Shown piece by piece: positions 35,849 to 43,019 of a DNA stretch of 64,000 nt. Position 1 is the first letter of the stretch; every line of letters starts with the position of its first letter. This stretch comes from Urbifossiella limnaea. GTDB taxonomy: Bacteria; Planctomycetota; Planctomycetia; Gemmatales; Gemmataceae. The stretch spans positions 3,084,322 to 3,148,321 of the forward strand of contig NZ_CP036273.1 of assembly GCF_007747215.1 (NCBI RefSeq). The letters are read 5' to 3'. A program made the translations under genes and the position numbers. The notes below the pieces were generated by a model that did not search any database, was not told the origin of the DNA, and saw only the letters and a list, made by a program, of their open reading frames with translations.

Positions 35849-36724
35849 TCACGGCGGGCCGAGCACCCAGTTCACGGCGCGGTCCACGACGTTCGGCTCC
35901 GGCACCACGGTCGCCCCGGCCTGCACCACCTGATTCCACCGGGCCGGGTCGGCGGGGATTCGCTGGCCCGTCAGGTTGACGAGGCCGTCGTGCGCCCGAC
36001 CGACCACGGCCGCGTCCTTGCCGTGCTCGGCGGTCATCACCTGGGCCAGCGCCGTCACCGCCTCGGGGTGCCGGCACTGGCCGAGACCGCGAACGGCCGC
36101 GAGTCGTACGTCGCGGTCTTCGGAGCCTTCGGGCCCCTGCCCGGGCGCGCTGCTGCCGGCGATCGACGCCAGGAACGCGATCGTCTCCGGCCGCCCGCCG
36201 CGGCCGAGCGACTCGACGACGCGGCAGCGGATCGTCGTGACCGTGTCGGGGGCGAACCCGGTCGGCACCGCCAGCGGCGGCCGCGCGCCGGGGACGCGCG
36301 CCGTCGGCACGGTCGCGTCCTCGCTGCGGCCGTGGGCGTTCTGGTACGCGAGCATCAGCACGCCGGCGGCGCGCTGGTCCTGGAAGCGGGCGAGCGCCTC
36401 GATCGCCGACAGCCTCAGTACGGGGCTCGGGTCGCTGGTCGCGGCGCGGGCAAGGGTGTCGATCATCTCGTCCTGGTCGGCCTGGCTGCCGCCGTTGGTC
36501 AGCGGCTCTTGTAGCCGCAGCATCGCCTTCGCCCGGTCGTCGCCGGACCGCGGCGGGTTCGCCCGCAGCACGACGAGCGGGTCTTCCGGCCGCACCATCT
36601 TTACGGTGGTGTCGAACGGGGAGGAGCGGAACGTGCGGCTGGTGACGGTGTCGAGGGTGGACGCGCAGCCGGTGAGGGCGACGCACGTTCCCACGACGCC
36701 GGCGATCGGCAGTACCCGGAGCAC
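35849..36724 (-). CDS. HEAT-repeat lipoprotein
   Basis: A 291-residue putative lipoprotein: signal peptide 'MLRVLPIAGVVGTCVALTGC' ends in a lipobox (L-T-G-C). The mature part holds helical HEAT/PBS-lyase-like repeats: 'AKAMLRLQEPL', 'VLRLSAIEALARFQD', 'TTIRCRVVESLGRGG', 'DVRLAAVRGLGQCRHPEAV'. These usually form protein-binding solenoids. No enzyme motif. It is the last chromosomal gene before tRNA-Pro and the integrated element. Confidence 0.78.
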   Translation of the reverse strand: MLRVLPIAGVVGTCVALTGCASTLDTVTSRTFRSSPFDTTVKMVRPEDPLVVLRANPPRSGDDRAKAMLRLQEPLTNGGSQADQDEMIDTLARAATSDPSPVLRLSAIEALARFQDQRAAGVLMLAYQNAHGRSEDATVPTARVPGARPPLAVPTGFAPDTVTTIRCRVVESLGRGGRPETIAFLASIAGSSAPGQGPEGSEDRDVRLAAVRGLGQCRHPEAVTALAQVMTAEHGKDAAVVGRAHDGLVNLTGQRIPADPARWNQVVQAGATVVPEPNVVDRAVNWVLGPP

Positions 36725-36837
36725 GGTCCCCTCCCGTCAGCGCCCGACGCGGTTTCGCGGCCGCATACCGGGGTGGCGAGCGGGGGTCAACCGGAACCGC
36801 GAACCGGAACGGGGTGGCGGGTGTCCGGGGTGGTAGG

Positions 36838-36843
36838 TAGGAT
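36838..36843 (+). promoter_or_regulatory. Candidate -10 box of the tRNA-Pro gene
   Basis: TAGGAT ends 10 bases before the mature 5' end of the tRNA. A -35 element is not clear. Position is the main support. Confidence 0.35.
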
Positions 36844-36853
36844 GGGCGGGTAT

Positions 36854-36927
36854 CGGGGCGTAGCGCAGTCTGGTAGCGCGCCTGCCTTGGGAGCAGGAGG
36901 CCGTCGGTTCAAATCCGGCCGCCCCGA
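36854..36927 (+). tRNA. tRNA-Pro (anticodon UGG)
   Basis: A 74-base cloverleaf: acceptor stem CGGGGCG/CGCCCCG, anticodon stem CCTGC/GCAGG around the loop CTTGGGA with anticodon TGG at 36888-36890, T arm GTCGG-TTCAAAT-CCGGC, discriminator A at 36927. CCA is not encoded. The 3' part from the anticodon arm onward (36884-36929) is repeated exactly at 63737-63782, so this tRNA is the integration site of the following element and remains intact. Confidence 0.95.
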
Positions 36928-36929
36928 CT
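36884..36929 (+). repeat. Left attachment site (attL), 46-bp direct repeat
   Basis: Exact 46-base repeat of 63737-63782, running from the anticodon stem of tRNA-Pro to two bases past its 3' end. This is the usual core for tyrosine integrases that use tRNA 3' halves. The integrase gene begins 124 bases further inward. Confidence 0.92.
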
Positions 36930-37014
36930 CGGTTGGTCAGTGACGATTGCCTTGCAGCCGAAGCGTTTTTCGCTTACCCCAGCTTCCGCTGGGTGCGGCT
37001 TCCGAACCAAGCGA

Positions 37015-37036
37015 ACTGTGGAATCATTCCACAATC
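37015..37036. promoter_or_regulatory. Possible integrase/excisionase arm sites near attL
   Basis: ACTGTGGAA at 37015-37023 and TTCCACAATC at 37027-37036 form an inverted pair upstream of the integrase start. Both words recur at the other end of the element (63601-63619), adjacent and in swapped order. Shared short words just inside both ends are what arm-type sites would look like; they may also regulate the integrase gene. Confidence 0.5.
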
Positions 37037-37052
37037 GCATCGGAGCCCGAGC

Positions 37053-38249
37053 GTGAACCGTAATCCCTTCCCGACGTACGTCCTTCACAAGCAGTCCGGC
37101 CGCGGCCGCGTCATCTGGTACGACGCCGCCGGCAACCGGCAGCAGAGACTCCTTCCCGGGCTGTTCAACTCGCCTGAATCTCGGACCGCGTTCGTCCGCT
37201 TCCAGCTCGAACTGGAAGTCTCTCCGACCGCTGCCGTGGCGACCCGCGAGGGCCTCACCGTCGCGGAAGTGTTGGCCGCCTTCCTCGAACATGCCAAGCA
37301 GCACTACCGCCACCCGGACGGCACGCCGACCAGTGAAGTGAGCGTGCTCAAGGGCGTGATCCGGGCGGTGCGCGAGCTGCACGCCGAAACCCCCGCTGCC
37401 GAGTTCGGGCCGCTGGCGCTAAAGACCGCTCGGCAGCTGTGGGTCAACGAGGGGCTCGCCCGCACAGGCTGCAACCGCCGGGTGCGAATCGTCCGCCGCA
37501 TCTTCAAGTGGGCGGTCTCCGAGGAACTGATCCCGCCCGCCGTCTACCAGAGGCTCGCCGCCGTCGCCGCGCTCCAGCGCGGGCGAACCGCGGCGCCCGA
37601 CCTCGACCCTGTCCGGCCGGTCGAGGAGAACGTCGTCGATGCGACGCTCCCGTACCTCAACCGATTCGTTCGCGGGCTCGTCGAGTTCCAGCGGTTGACG
37701 GGTTGTCGGCCGGGCGAGGCCTGCCGGGTCCGCCGGACCGACATCGACACGGGGGGCGAGGTGTGGCTGTATACGCCGCGGCGCCACAAGAATTCCCACC
37801 GCGGCAAGTCCCGAGTTGTAGCCATCGGGCCGAAGGCGCAGGCGCTTCTGCGGGAATTCTTCGTCCCCAATCTCGACGCCCCGCTGTTCAGCCCGATGCG
37901 GGCCACTGAGGAGGTGCGGGCCGCTCGGGCCGCCGCCCGGAAGACGCCCCGCTGGCCGTCGCACCTGGCCCGCAACGCGGCCAAGCGGGTTAAGCTCCCG
38001 AAGCGTACTCCGAAGGACGCGTACGACGCGACGAGTTACGCACGGGCCGTCAGAAAGGCCGCGATCAAGGCCGGCGTGCCCCACTGGCACCCGAACCAGT
38101 TACGGCACAGCTACGCCACCAAGGCCCGGAAGATGTTTTCGCTGGAGCACGCCGGAGCTGCCCTCGGGCACTCGAAGATGAGCGTCACCGAGGTCTACGC
38201 CGAGCGGGACGGGGCACTCGCCGCGACGGTTGCCGCGAAGATCGGGTAA
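37053..38249 (+). CDS. int: Tyrosine recombinase (integrase)
   Basis: Site-specific recombinase of 398 residues that would insert and excise the element at tRNA-Pro. The N-terminal part holds an Arg/Lys-rich arm-binding region and a SAM-like core-binding domain ('VAEVLAAFLEHAKQHYRH', 'ALKTARQLWVNEGLARTGC'). The catalytic domain shows the first Arg in 'TGCRPGEACRVR', a basic beta hairpin 'RRHKNSHRGKSRVV', H-x-x-R in 'HPNQLRHSYAT', the late His in 'GAALGHSKMS', and the nucleophile Tyr in 'VTEVYAERD'. All five residues appear intact. GTG 37053 was chosen over 36933, which lies inside a spacer next to attL. Confidence 0.92.
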   Translation: MNRNPFPTYVLHKQSGRGRVIWYDAAGNRQQRLLPGLFNSPESRTAFVRFQLELEVSPTAAVATREGLTVAEVLAAFLEHAKQHYRHPDGTPTSEVSVLKGVIRAVRELHAETPAAEFGPLALKTARQLWVNEGLARTGCNRRVRIVRRIFKWAVSEELIPPAVYQRLAAVAALQRGRTAAPDLDPVRPVEENVVDATLPYLNRFVRGLVEFQRLTGCRPGEACRVRRTDIDTGGEVWLYTPRRHKNSHRGKSRVVAIGPKAQALLREFFVPNLDAPLFSPMRATEEVRAARAAARKTPRWPSHLARNAAKRVKLPKRTPKDAYDATSYARAVRKAAIKAGVPHWHPNQLRHSYATKARKMFSLEHAGAALGHSKMSVTEVYAERDGALAATVAAKIG

Positions 38250-38370
38250 GGTTTGGTGTCGGACGGCTGGGAGTCGCTTACCCCCAGCCGTGGTCGCGGT
38301 CACCCACCCTCGGTACTCAACTTCCTTGCCCTCGCCAGCGCCGATCGTGGGCACCGTGGCCGAGAAACGA

Positions 38371-38400
38371 AGAACGCCCCGACCGACACCAGGGCGTTCT
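38371..38400 (-). terminator. Hairpin downstream of the 38424 gene
   Basis: Nine-base complementary arms (38371-38379 and 38392-38400, AGAACGCCC/GGGCGTTCT). Read on the minus strand it lies 23 bases after the stop of the small exported protein and is followed by TCGTTTCTC, a weak U-rich tract. Confidence 0.55.
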
Positions 38401-38423
38401 CTGCTTCCCGCGTGTCGCCGCCC

Positions 38424-38816
38424 TTACTTCGCCCTCTTCGCTTCCCAATCCTTCTTCTGCTCCTTACCCCCGACCGTCGTCTCGTAGGACCCCTTGATGG
38501 AGTCCGCGCTCAGCTTGCCGCTGTACTTGCTCGTGAACTTCTCGCCGCCGCGCTCGCGGGTGACGCTGAACCGCACCTCGCCGTCCTTGAAGGTCCCGTC
38601 CTCGATCTTGGACTCGCCGTCCTTGCCGGTGGACACCGTCCCGGTCAGCTTCCCGCCCGCGTTCGCCAGCTTGAGGGTGACGTCCCGCTTCTCCCCCTTC
38701 CGCTCGACCGTCCATGTCCACGTGCCGGTCGGGTCGGCCGCCTGGTCCTGGGCCTGGGTGGTGCCGGTCATGACGACCAGGCCGGCCGCCATGAGTCCGA
38801 GTGCGAGATGCTTCAC
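38424..38816 (-). CDS. Small exported protein of unknown function
   Basis: A 130-residue protein starting at GTG 38816 with signal peptide 'LALGLMAAGLVVMTGTTQAQ'. The mature part is a short beta-rich domain: 'DPTGTWTWTVERKGEKRDVT', 'GGKLTGTVSTGKDGESK', 'DGEVRFSVTRERGGEKF', 'ADSIKGSYET'. The repeated G-T-W / G-x-L-x-G-T / G-x-Y strands resemble lipocalin-like or DUF-type beta-barrel fragments common in planctomycetes. Cargo of the integrated element. No assigned role. Confidence 0.65.
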   Translation of the reverse strand: MKHLALGLMAAGLVVMTGTTQAQDQAADPTGTWTWTVERKGEKRDVTLKLANAGGKLTGTVSTGKDGESKIEDGTFKDGEVRFSVTRERGGEKFTSKYSGKLSADSIKGSYETTVGGKEQKKDWEAKRAK

Positions 38817-38922
38817 GATCGTTCCTCCGTGGGGGTGCGGCCGCCCCGGCCGCGGGGGGGCTGTTATACCGCCACCGGAAAAGGGCGGCGTGCCCCGCGA
38901 CGGCGCGGGCACGGTGGTTCGC

Positions 38923-39042
38923 ATGATCGACCGTCGGTTCAGCCCGTCCGGCTTGTTCCGTCCCTACCGCCGTCGCGACGAGCTCGCGCAGCACTCGCCC
39001 ATCCTGCCACCTTGCGACGACCTGCCGCCCGCCGCACCATAG
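38923..39042 (+). CDS. Possible 39-residue protein
   Basis: A short reading frame from ATG 38923, 'MIDRRFSPSGLFRPYRRRD' onward, Arg- and Pro-rich, ending in 'PPCDDLPPAAP'. It lies 20 bases before the next small gene and could be the first of three co-transcribed small genes. No clear Shine-Dalgarno site. It may be chance coding in GC-rich DNA. Confidence 0.3.
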   Translation: MIDRRFSPSGLFRPYRRRDELAQHSPILPPCDDLPPAAP

Positions 39043-39062
39043 CCGCTCCGCGGAGGGACGGC

Positions 39063-39275
39063 ATGAGCGAGCAGGTGCGGATCAACGGCGTGGCGGTGTT
39101 CGCCTACGCCGAGGGCGGGCGGCTACGGGTCTCGCTGGACGACTGGGAGCGGCTCGGCATGGTGCCCGGCCAGCAGGTCACGATCGGCGACGAGCGGCAC
39201 CTCTTGGTGGGAACCGAGGACCAGCCGCCGTTCGTGTGGCTATGGCTGCAGGCACTCTCGCGGAAGGTGGGGTGA
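39063..39275 (+). CDS. Small hypothetical protein (70 aa)
   Basis: A 70-residue protein starting at ATG 39063, with GGAGG 6-10 bases upstream supporting this start. It reads as a small beta-type domain, 'VRINGVAVFAYAEGGRLRVS', 'LGMVPGQQVTIGDERHLLV', ending in 'PPFVWLWLQALSRKVG'. Not recognised. Only two bases separate it from the next gene, so they form a unit. Confidence 0.55.
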   Translation: MSEQVRINGVAVFAYAEGGRLRVSLDDWERLGMVPGQQVTIGDERHLLVGTEDQPPFVWLWLQALSRKVG

Positions 39276-39277
39276 CC

Positions 39278-39481
39278 ATGCACGACCGCGCGTGGCAGGT
39301 GCCCGAGGAGGCGTTCGTGGCGGCGTGGAATGGGGCCGGATCTCTGGACGAGGCGGTACAGCGGGTCAGGGAGTTGGTGGGTGGGAAGAACGTGCCACGG
39401 TGGGCGGTGTTGGCGAGGGCGACCGCCCTGCGGAAGGCGGGCAAGTCCATGAAGGACTTGCGGCCCGCTGCGGCGGCGTGA
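39278..39481 (+). CDS. Small hypothetical protein (67 aa)
   Basis: A 67-residue helical protein from ATG 39278: 'MHDRAWQVPEEAFVAAWNG', 'SLDEAVQRVRELVGG', 'WAVLARATALRKAGKSMKDL'. The second half resembles a small DNA-binding or adaptor helix bundle; 'VPRWAVLARATALRKAG' has a helix-turn-helix look but is not diagnostic. The end of the preceding gene is 2 bases away. Element cargo or control gene; function unknown. Confidence 0.55.
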   Translation: MHDRAWQVPEEAFVAAWNGAGSLDEAVQRVRELVGGKNVPRWAVLARATALRKAGKSMKDLRPAAAA

Positions 39482-39529
39482 GTACTGCACGCGAGGGCGA
39501 TCTCGGGTGCGGCGCGCCGGTGGGTCGGG

Positions 39530-39814
39530 TCAGTACTCTTTCCGAAGGGGCGGCTCCGCCCCGAGGATAGTCCCCGAGTCGTCGGCCGTCACGTAGTAGC
39601 TGTTCGGGATCTCGACCCCGGCCGCACTCCCGGTCATCACGTTCACCCGGAAGCGGTTCCCCCAGAGGGGAGCGACCGTCACCCGGTACAGTTCGGCCGG
39701 GCGGCCGAGTCTCGCGAGCACCTCGGCCCGGATGCCGTCCGAACGCGTCCGGCACGTCGGCTCCGGCTGCGGGATCCCGGGTTCCGCCGGCGGGGGTGTG
39801 GTCATGGTGCTCAT
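39530..39814 (-). CDS. Small hypothetical protein (94 aa)
   Basis: A 94-residue protein starting at ATG 39814. A Pro-rich start ('MSTMTTPPPAEPGIPQPEPT') is followed by a compact alpha/beta stretch 'VLARLGRPAELYRVTVAPLW' and 'FRVNVMTGSAAGVEIPNSYY'. The ending 'VTADDSGTILGAEPPL' resembles small planctomycete proteins of unknown function. No signal peptide. Convergent with the two small genes before it. Confidence 0.55.
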   Translation of the reverse strand: MSTMTTPPPAEPGIPQPEPTCRTRSDGIRAEVLARLGRPAELYRVTVAPLWGNRFRVNVMTGSAAGVEIPNSYYVTADDSGTILGAEPPLRKEY

Positions 39815-40023
39815 GGCGTCACTCCGGTATGGTCTCCGCCGCACGGGGGGCGGCAGGCAGGTGTCACGTTGTAGATGGCGTCAATGCCGGGAGGATTCCG
39901 TCGTCGACCGGTTCTCGCCCGTCGGGCGGGAGCGTACCGCGGTGCCACACGTGATCGCAAGGGGATGTGACACACCCCTGTGAACCGTGTAAGTAGCGCG
40001 GGGTTGGACAGGTATCTCTGACG

Positions 40024-40080
40024 GGCCGGCCGCGGTCTCTCTGACTGAATAGGCGACAGTCAGGGGCGCGGCCGGTCTTT
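40024..40080 (+). ncRNA. Two-tier hairpin with U-rich tail, possible small RNA end or terminator
   Basis: Outer stem of 11 pairs (40024-40034 with 40067-40077, one G-U), inner stem CTGACTG/CAGTCAG (40041-40047 with 40057-40063), then TCTTTTCGTTT. On the plus strand this has the form of an intrinsic terminator, but the nearest plus-strand gene ends at 39481, over 500 bases earlier. It could close a small RNA made in 39845-40080, or be the minus-strand transcript end of the gene at 40085, where no U tract follows. Confidence 0.4.
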
Positions 40081-40084
40081 TCGT

Positions 40085-40369
40085 TTACCGGTGGCGGCGG
40101 ACCACCTCGATGCTGGCGTCCCGGCCCTGCCGCTCCAGCCGCCAGACCGCCCGCTGGGCGTCGTCCCAGTCGTCGAACACCCGGTAGCGGTCCCAGTGCC
40201 CGTGGTGCCGGACCAGTACCAAATAGTCGTCGCGGTCGGGGAAGCCCGGGCCGTGCGGCTCCTTCAGGCCGGGGAACGGCGGCTGGGCGGAGGCGGTGGC
40301 AGGGGAATTGGTCAGCCCGACGGCGGTCCCGGTCGCGACCACGGCCGTCAGGATCATTTTCCGGAGCAT
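40085..40369 (-). CDS. Small exported protein of unknown function
   Basis: A 94-residue protein with a signal peptide ('MILTAVVATGTAVGLTNSPA', cleavage near 'TASA'). The mature 65 residues have many His, Arg, Asp and Trp: 'DDYLVLVRHHGHWDRYRVF', 'WDDAQRAVWRLERQGRDA'. The pattern is similar to other small secreted planctomycete proteins with a W-R/D-x-Y core. Not recognised. The convergent-side hairpin at 40024 follows its stop. Confidence 0.6.
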   Translation of the reverse strand: MLRKMILTAVVATGTAVGLTNSPATASAQPPFPGLKEPHGPGFPDRDDYLVLVRHHGHWDRYRVFDDWDDAQRAVWRLERQGRDASIEVVRRHR

Positions 40370-40601
40370 GACTCGGTCTCCTCTCGGGTGTCCCGTCTAG
40401 TTCCTCCCTTCACGCCGAAGTAACGAGTGCCCCGGCCAACTTGCGTCGCCCGGCGCCGTGCCTCATTCGGGTTTCACGTCTGGTGATGATCGGCCGCGTG
40501 GGTGGTTGCGACTCCGGCGTCGGTCGCCGCGCCCGCGGTGGTGTAACCCGGCGCGACCCTGCCGGTATCTTTCGTGGTGGCGCACACCCCGGGGCACCGT
40601 G

Positions 40602-41627
40602 ATGAAAGTAATGTCCGACATCCCGTTCTCGGTCCTCGACCTGTCGCCCGTCTGCCAAGGTGGAACGGCGGCCGAGTCGTTCCGCGACACCCTCCACCTC
40701 GCCCGGCACGCCGAGCGGCTGGGGTTCCACCGGTACTGGCTGGCCGAGCACCACAGCCTGCCGGGCATCGCCAGTGCCGCGACGGCCGTGGTCATCGCCC
40801 ATGTCGCCGGCGGCACGTCCACGATCCGCGTCGGGTCCGGCGGGATCATGCTCCCGAACCACGCCCCGCTGGTGATCGCCGAGCAGTTCGGCACGCTGGA
40901 GTCGCTGTTCCCGGGCCGGATCGACCTCGGGCTCGGCCGCGCCCCCGGCGGGAGCATGCCGACGGCCCGCGCGCTGCGGCGGGGCCTCGGGAGCAGCGGC
41001 GACACGTTCCCGCACGACGTGCAGGAGTTGATGGCGTACTTCCGCGCCGGCGGGCCGGGGAACGGGGTCCACGCCGTCCCGGGCGAGGGCCTGGACGTGC
41101 CCGTCTGGCTCCTCGGGTCGAGCGACTTCTCGGCCCTACTCGCGGCCGAGCTGGGCCTGCCGTTCGCGTTCGCGTCGCACTTCGCCCCGGACCTCCTGCA
41201 CGAGGCCCTCGCGCTGTACCGCCGGCACTTCGAGCCGTCGGCGCGCCTGGACAAGCCCCACGTGATGGTCGCGGCGAACGTGTTCGCGGCCGACACGGAC
41301 GCCGCCGCCCTGCGGCTGTTCACCTCGGCGCAGCAGCAGTTCCTGAACCTGGTCCGCGGCACCCCGGGGCTGCTACCGCCGCCGGTCGAGTCGATGGAAC
41401 GGGTATGGCTCCCGCATGAGCGGCAGCACGTCGAGCGGATGACCCGGTGCTCGGCCGTCGGGTCGCCCGAGACCGTGAGCCAGTGGCTGGAGCGGTTCGC
41501 GGAGGAGACACAGGCGGACGAGATGATCCTGGCCGGGCAGATCTACGACCACGCCGCCCGCCTCCGGTCGTTCGAGATCGCGGCTGACGTTCATGCCGGC
41601 CTCGGTCGGGAAGCGGCCGGCGTTTGA
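40602..41627 (+). CDS. Luciferase-like (LLM) flavin-dependent oxidoreductase
   Basis: A 341-residue class I FMN-dependent monooxygenase-like protein of the LLM group, MsnO8 type. Seen: '[14 protein letters not shown]', '[20 protein letters not shown]', '[12 protein letters not shown]' and '[20 protein letters not shown]'. These match the bacterial luciferase-like barrel with the usual N-terminal 'S.LDLSP...G'. Start ATG 40602; another at 40611 is equally possible. The substrate is unknown and no flavin reductase is adjacent. Part of the element's cargo. Confidence 0.85.
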   Translation: MKVMSDIPFSVLDLSPVCQGGTAAESFRDTLHLARHAERLGFHRYWLAEHHSLPGIASAATAVVIAHVAGGTSTIRVGSGGIMLPNHAPLVIAEQFGTLESLFPGRIDLGLGRAPGGSMPTARALRRGLGSSGDTFPHDVQELMAYFRAGGPGNGVHAVPGEGLDVPVWLLGSSDFSALLAAELGLPFAFASHFAPDLLHEALALYRRHFEPSARLDKPHVMVAANVFAADTDAAALRLFTSAQQQFLNLVRGTPGLLPPPVESMERVWLPHERQHVERMTRCSAVGSPETVSQWLERFAEETQADEMILAGQIYDHAARLRSFEIAADVHAGLGREAAGV

Positions 41628-41702
41628 CCGCCGTGCCGGGCGGCGTACATCGACCCCACTTCCTCGCCCTCACCCCCGCCGACCGAGGGGACCCTGGCCG
41701 AC

Positions 41703-42154
41703 AAACCCGTTGCGGGTGACCCGCACGACCTGGCCCGCTTTGTGGACGCGCAGGAGGGCGTCTCGACCGGGCGCTCGCCGAGGTGCGGGCGGGGCGGAAG
41801 CGGTCGCACTGGATGTGGTTCGTCTTCCCGCAGATCGACGGCCTCGGCTTCAGCTCGATGGCCCGCCGGTACGCGATCTGGAACCGGGCGGAGGCCGAGG
41901 CGTACCTCGCGCACCCGGTCCTGGGGCCGCGGCTAGTGGCGTGCGCCGAGACGGCCGCGGCGGTGCCAATGCCCGCGTCCGCACTCGACGTGTTCGGCTC
42001 GCCCGATGACCTGAAGTTGCGGTCGTCGGCCACGCTGTTCGCGGCCGTGTCGCCCGCCGGCTCGGTGTTCGAGCGGGTACTCGACCGGTACTTCCCGGGC
42101 GAGAGTGACCCGGCGACGCTCCGGCTCCTGGGCACGTCGCCCGACCCGGCCTGA
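41703..42154 (+). pseudogene. DUF1810 gene with a one-base frameshift
   Basis: DUF1810 proteins start with 'DP.DL.RFV.AQ..vyd.aL.E...GrK.sHWMWFvFPQ'. Here 'GDPHDLARFVDAQEGV' is read in one frame up to about 41763, and 'DRALAEVRAGRKRSHWMWF' continues one frame back from about 41764. The join GTC-TCG-ACC looks like a lost base in an expected GTC-TxC-GAC. The remainder to 42154 ('FPQIDGLGFSSMARRYAIW', 'GSPDDLKLRSSATLFA') is intact. A protein could only start at GTG 41783, missing the N-terminus. No start codon with a good ribosome site is seen before 41703. A sequencing error is the alternative. Confidence 0.65.
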
Positions 42155-42165
42155 CGGACCCGCCG

Positions 42166-42942
42166 ATGAAGATCGCCACCTACAACGTGAATAGCGTGAA
42201 CGCCCGGCTGCCGGTGCTGCTCCGGTGGCTCGCCGAGACGCGGCCCGACGTGGCGTGCCTGCAAGAGTTGAAGGCCGTGCAGGAGAAGTTCCCCACCGAG
42301 GCCATTCGGGAGGCGGGGTATCACGCCATCTGGCACGGGCAGAAGGCGTGGAACGGCGTCGCCATCCTGGCGCGGGCGGGCGAGCCGGCCGAGACGGGGC
42401 GCGGCCTTCCCGGCGACCCGGACGACTTTCACAGCCGGTATCTCGAAGGCACGGTCGGCGGCGTGGGGGTCGGCTGCCTCTACCTGCCGAACGGGAACCC
42501 GGCACCGGGGCCGAAGTTCGACTACAAGCTCCGCTGGATGGACCGGTTCGCGGCGCGGGCGGCGGAACTGGTGGCCTCGCCCGACCCGGTGGTCCTCGCG
42601 GGCGACTACAACGTGATCCCCGAGGAACTCGACGTGTACGACCCGGCGGGCTGGGAGGCCGACGCGCTGTTCCGCCCGGAGACTTGCGAGGCGTACCGCC
42701 GGCTGCTCGCCCAGGGGTGGACGGACGCGCTGCGTCACCTGAACCCCGGCGAGCGGGTGTTCACCTTCTGGGACTACACGGCCGGGGCGTGGCGGCGGAA
42801 CGCCGGGCTGCGGATCGACCACCTGCTGCTGAACCCGGCCGCCGCGGGCCGGCTCGTCGCGGCGGGCGTGGACCGGCACGTCCGCGGGTGGGAGAAGACC
42901 AGCGACCACGCCCCGACGTGGGTCGAGTTGCGGGACGTGTAG
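42166..42942 (+). CDS. xth: Exodeoxyribonuclease III family protein
   Basis: A 258-residue Mg-dependent endonuclease/exonuclease/phosphatase-fold enzyme of the ExoIII (AP endonuclease) type, acting in base-excision repair. Motifs: 'KIATYNVNSVNARLPVLLRW', the metal Glu in 'VACLQELKAVQEKFP', 'WNGVAILAR', the catalytic 'VVLAGDYNVIPEELDVYDP', 'FTFWDYTAGAWRRNAGLRID' and the final 'EKTSDHAPTWVEL' with the S-D-H triad. The start is ATG 42166, 11 bases after the DUF1810 remnant. A chromosomal copy probably exists elsewhere, so this may be an extra gene brought in by the element. Confidence 0.9.
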   Translation: MKIATYNVNSVNARLPVLLRWLAETRPDVACLQELKAVQEKFPTEAIREAGYHAIWHGQKAWNGVAILARAGEPAETGRGLPGDPDDFHSRYLEGTVGGVGVGCLYLPNGNPAPGPKFDYKLRWMDRFAARAAELVASPDPVVLAGDYNVIPEELDVYDPAGWEADALFRPETCEAYRRLLAQGWTDALRHLNPGERVFTFWDYTAGAWRRNAGLRIDHLLLNPAAAGRLVAAGVDRHVRGWEKTSDHAPTWVELRDV

Positions 42943-43019
42943 GCGCGCGGGTGGGTTGCGGTGAGCCCGTGCGTCCCGGGGCGGGTCCGTAGGGAACACG
43001 GGACGGGTCAAGGAGGATA

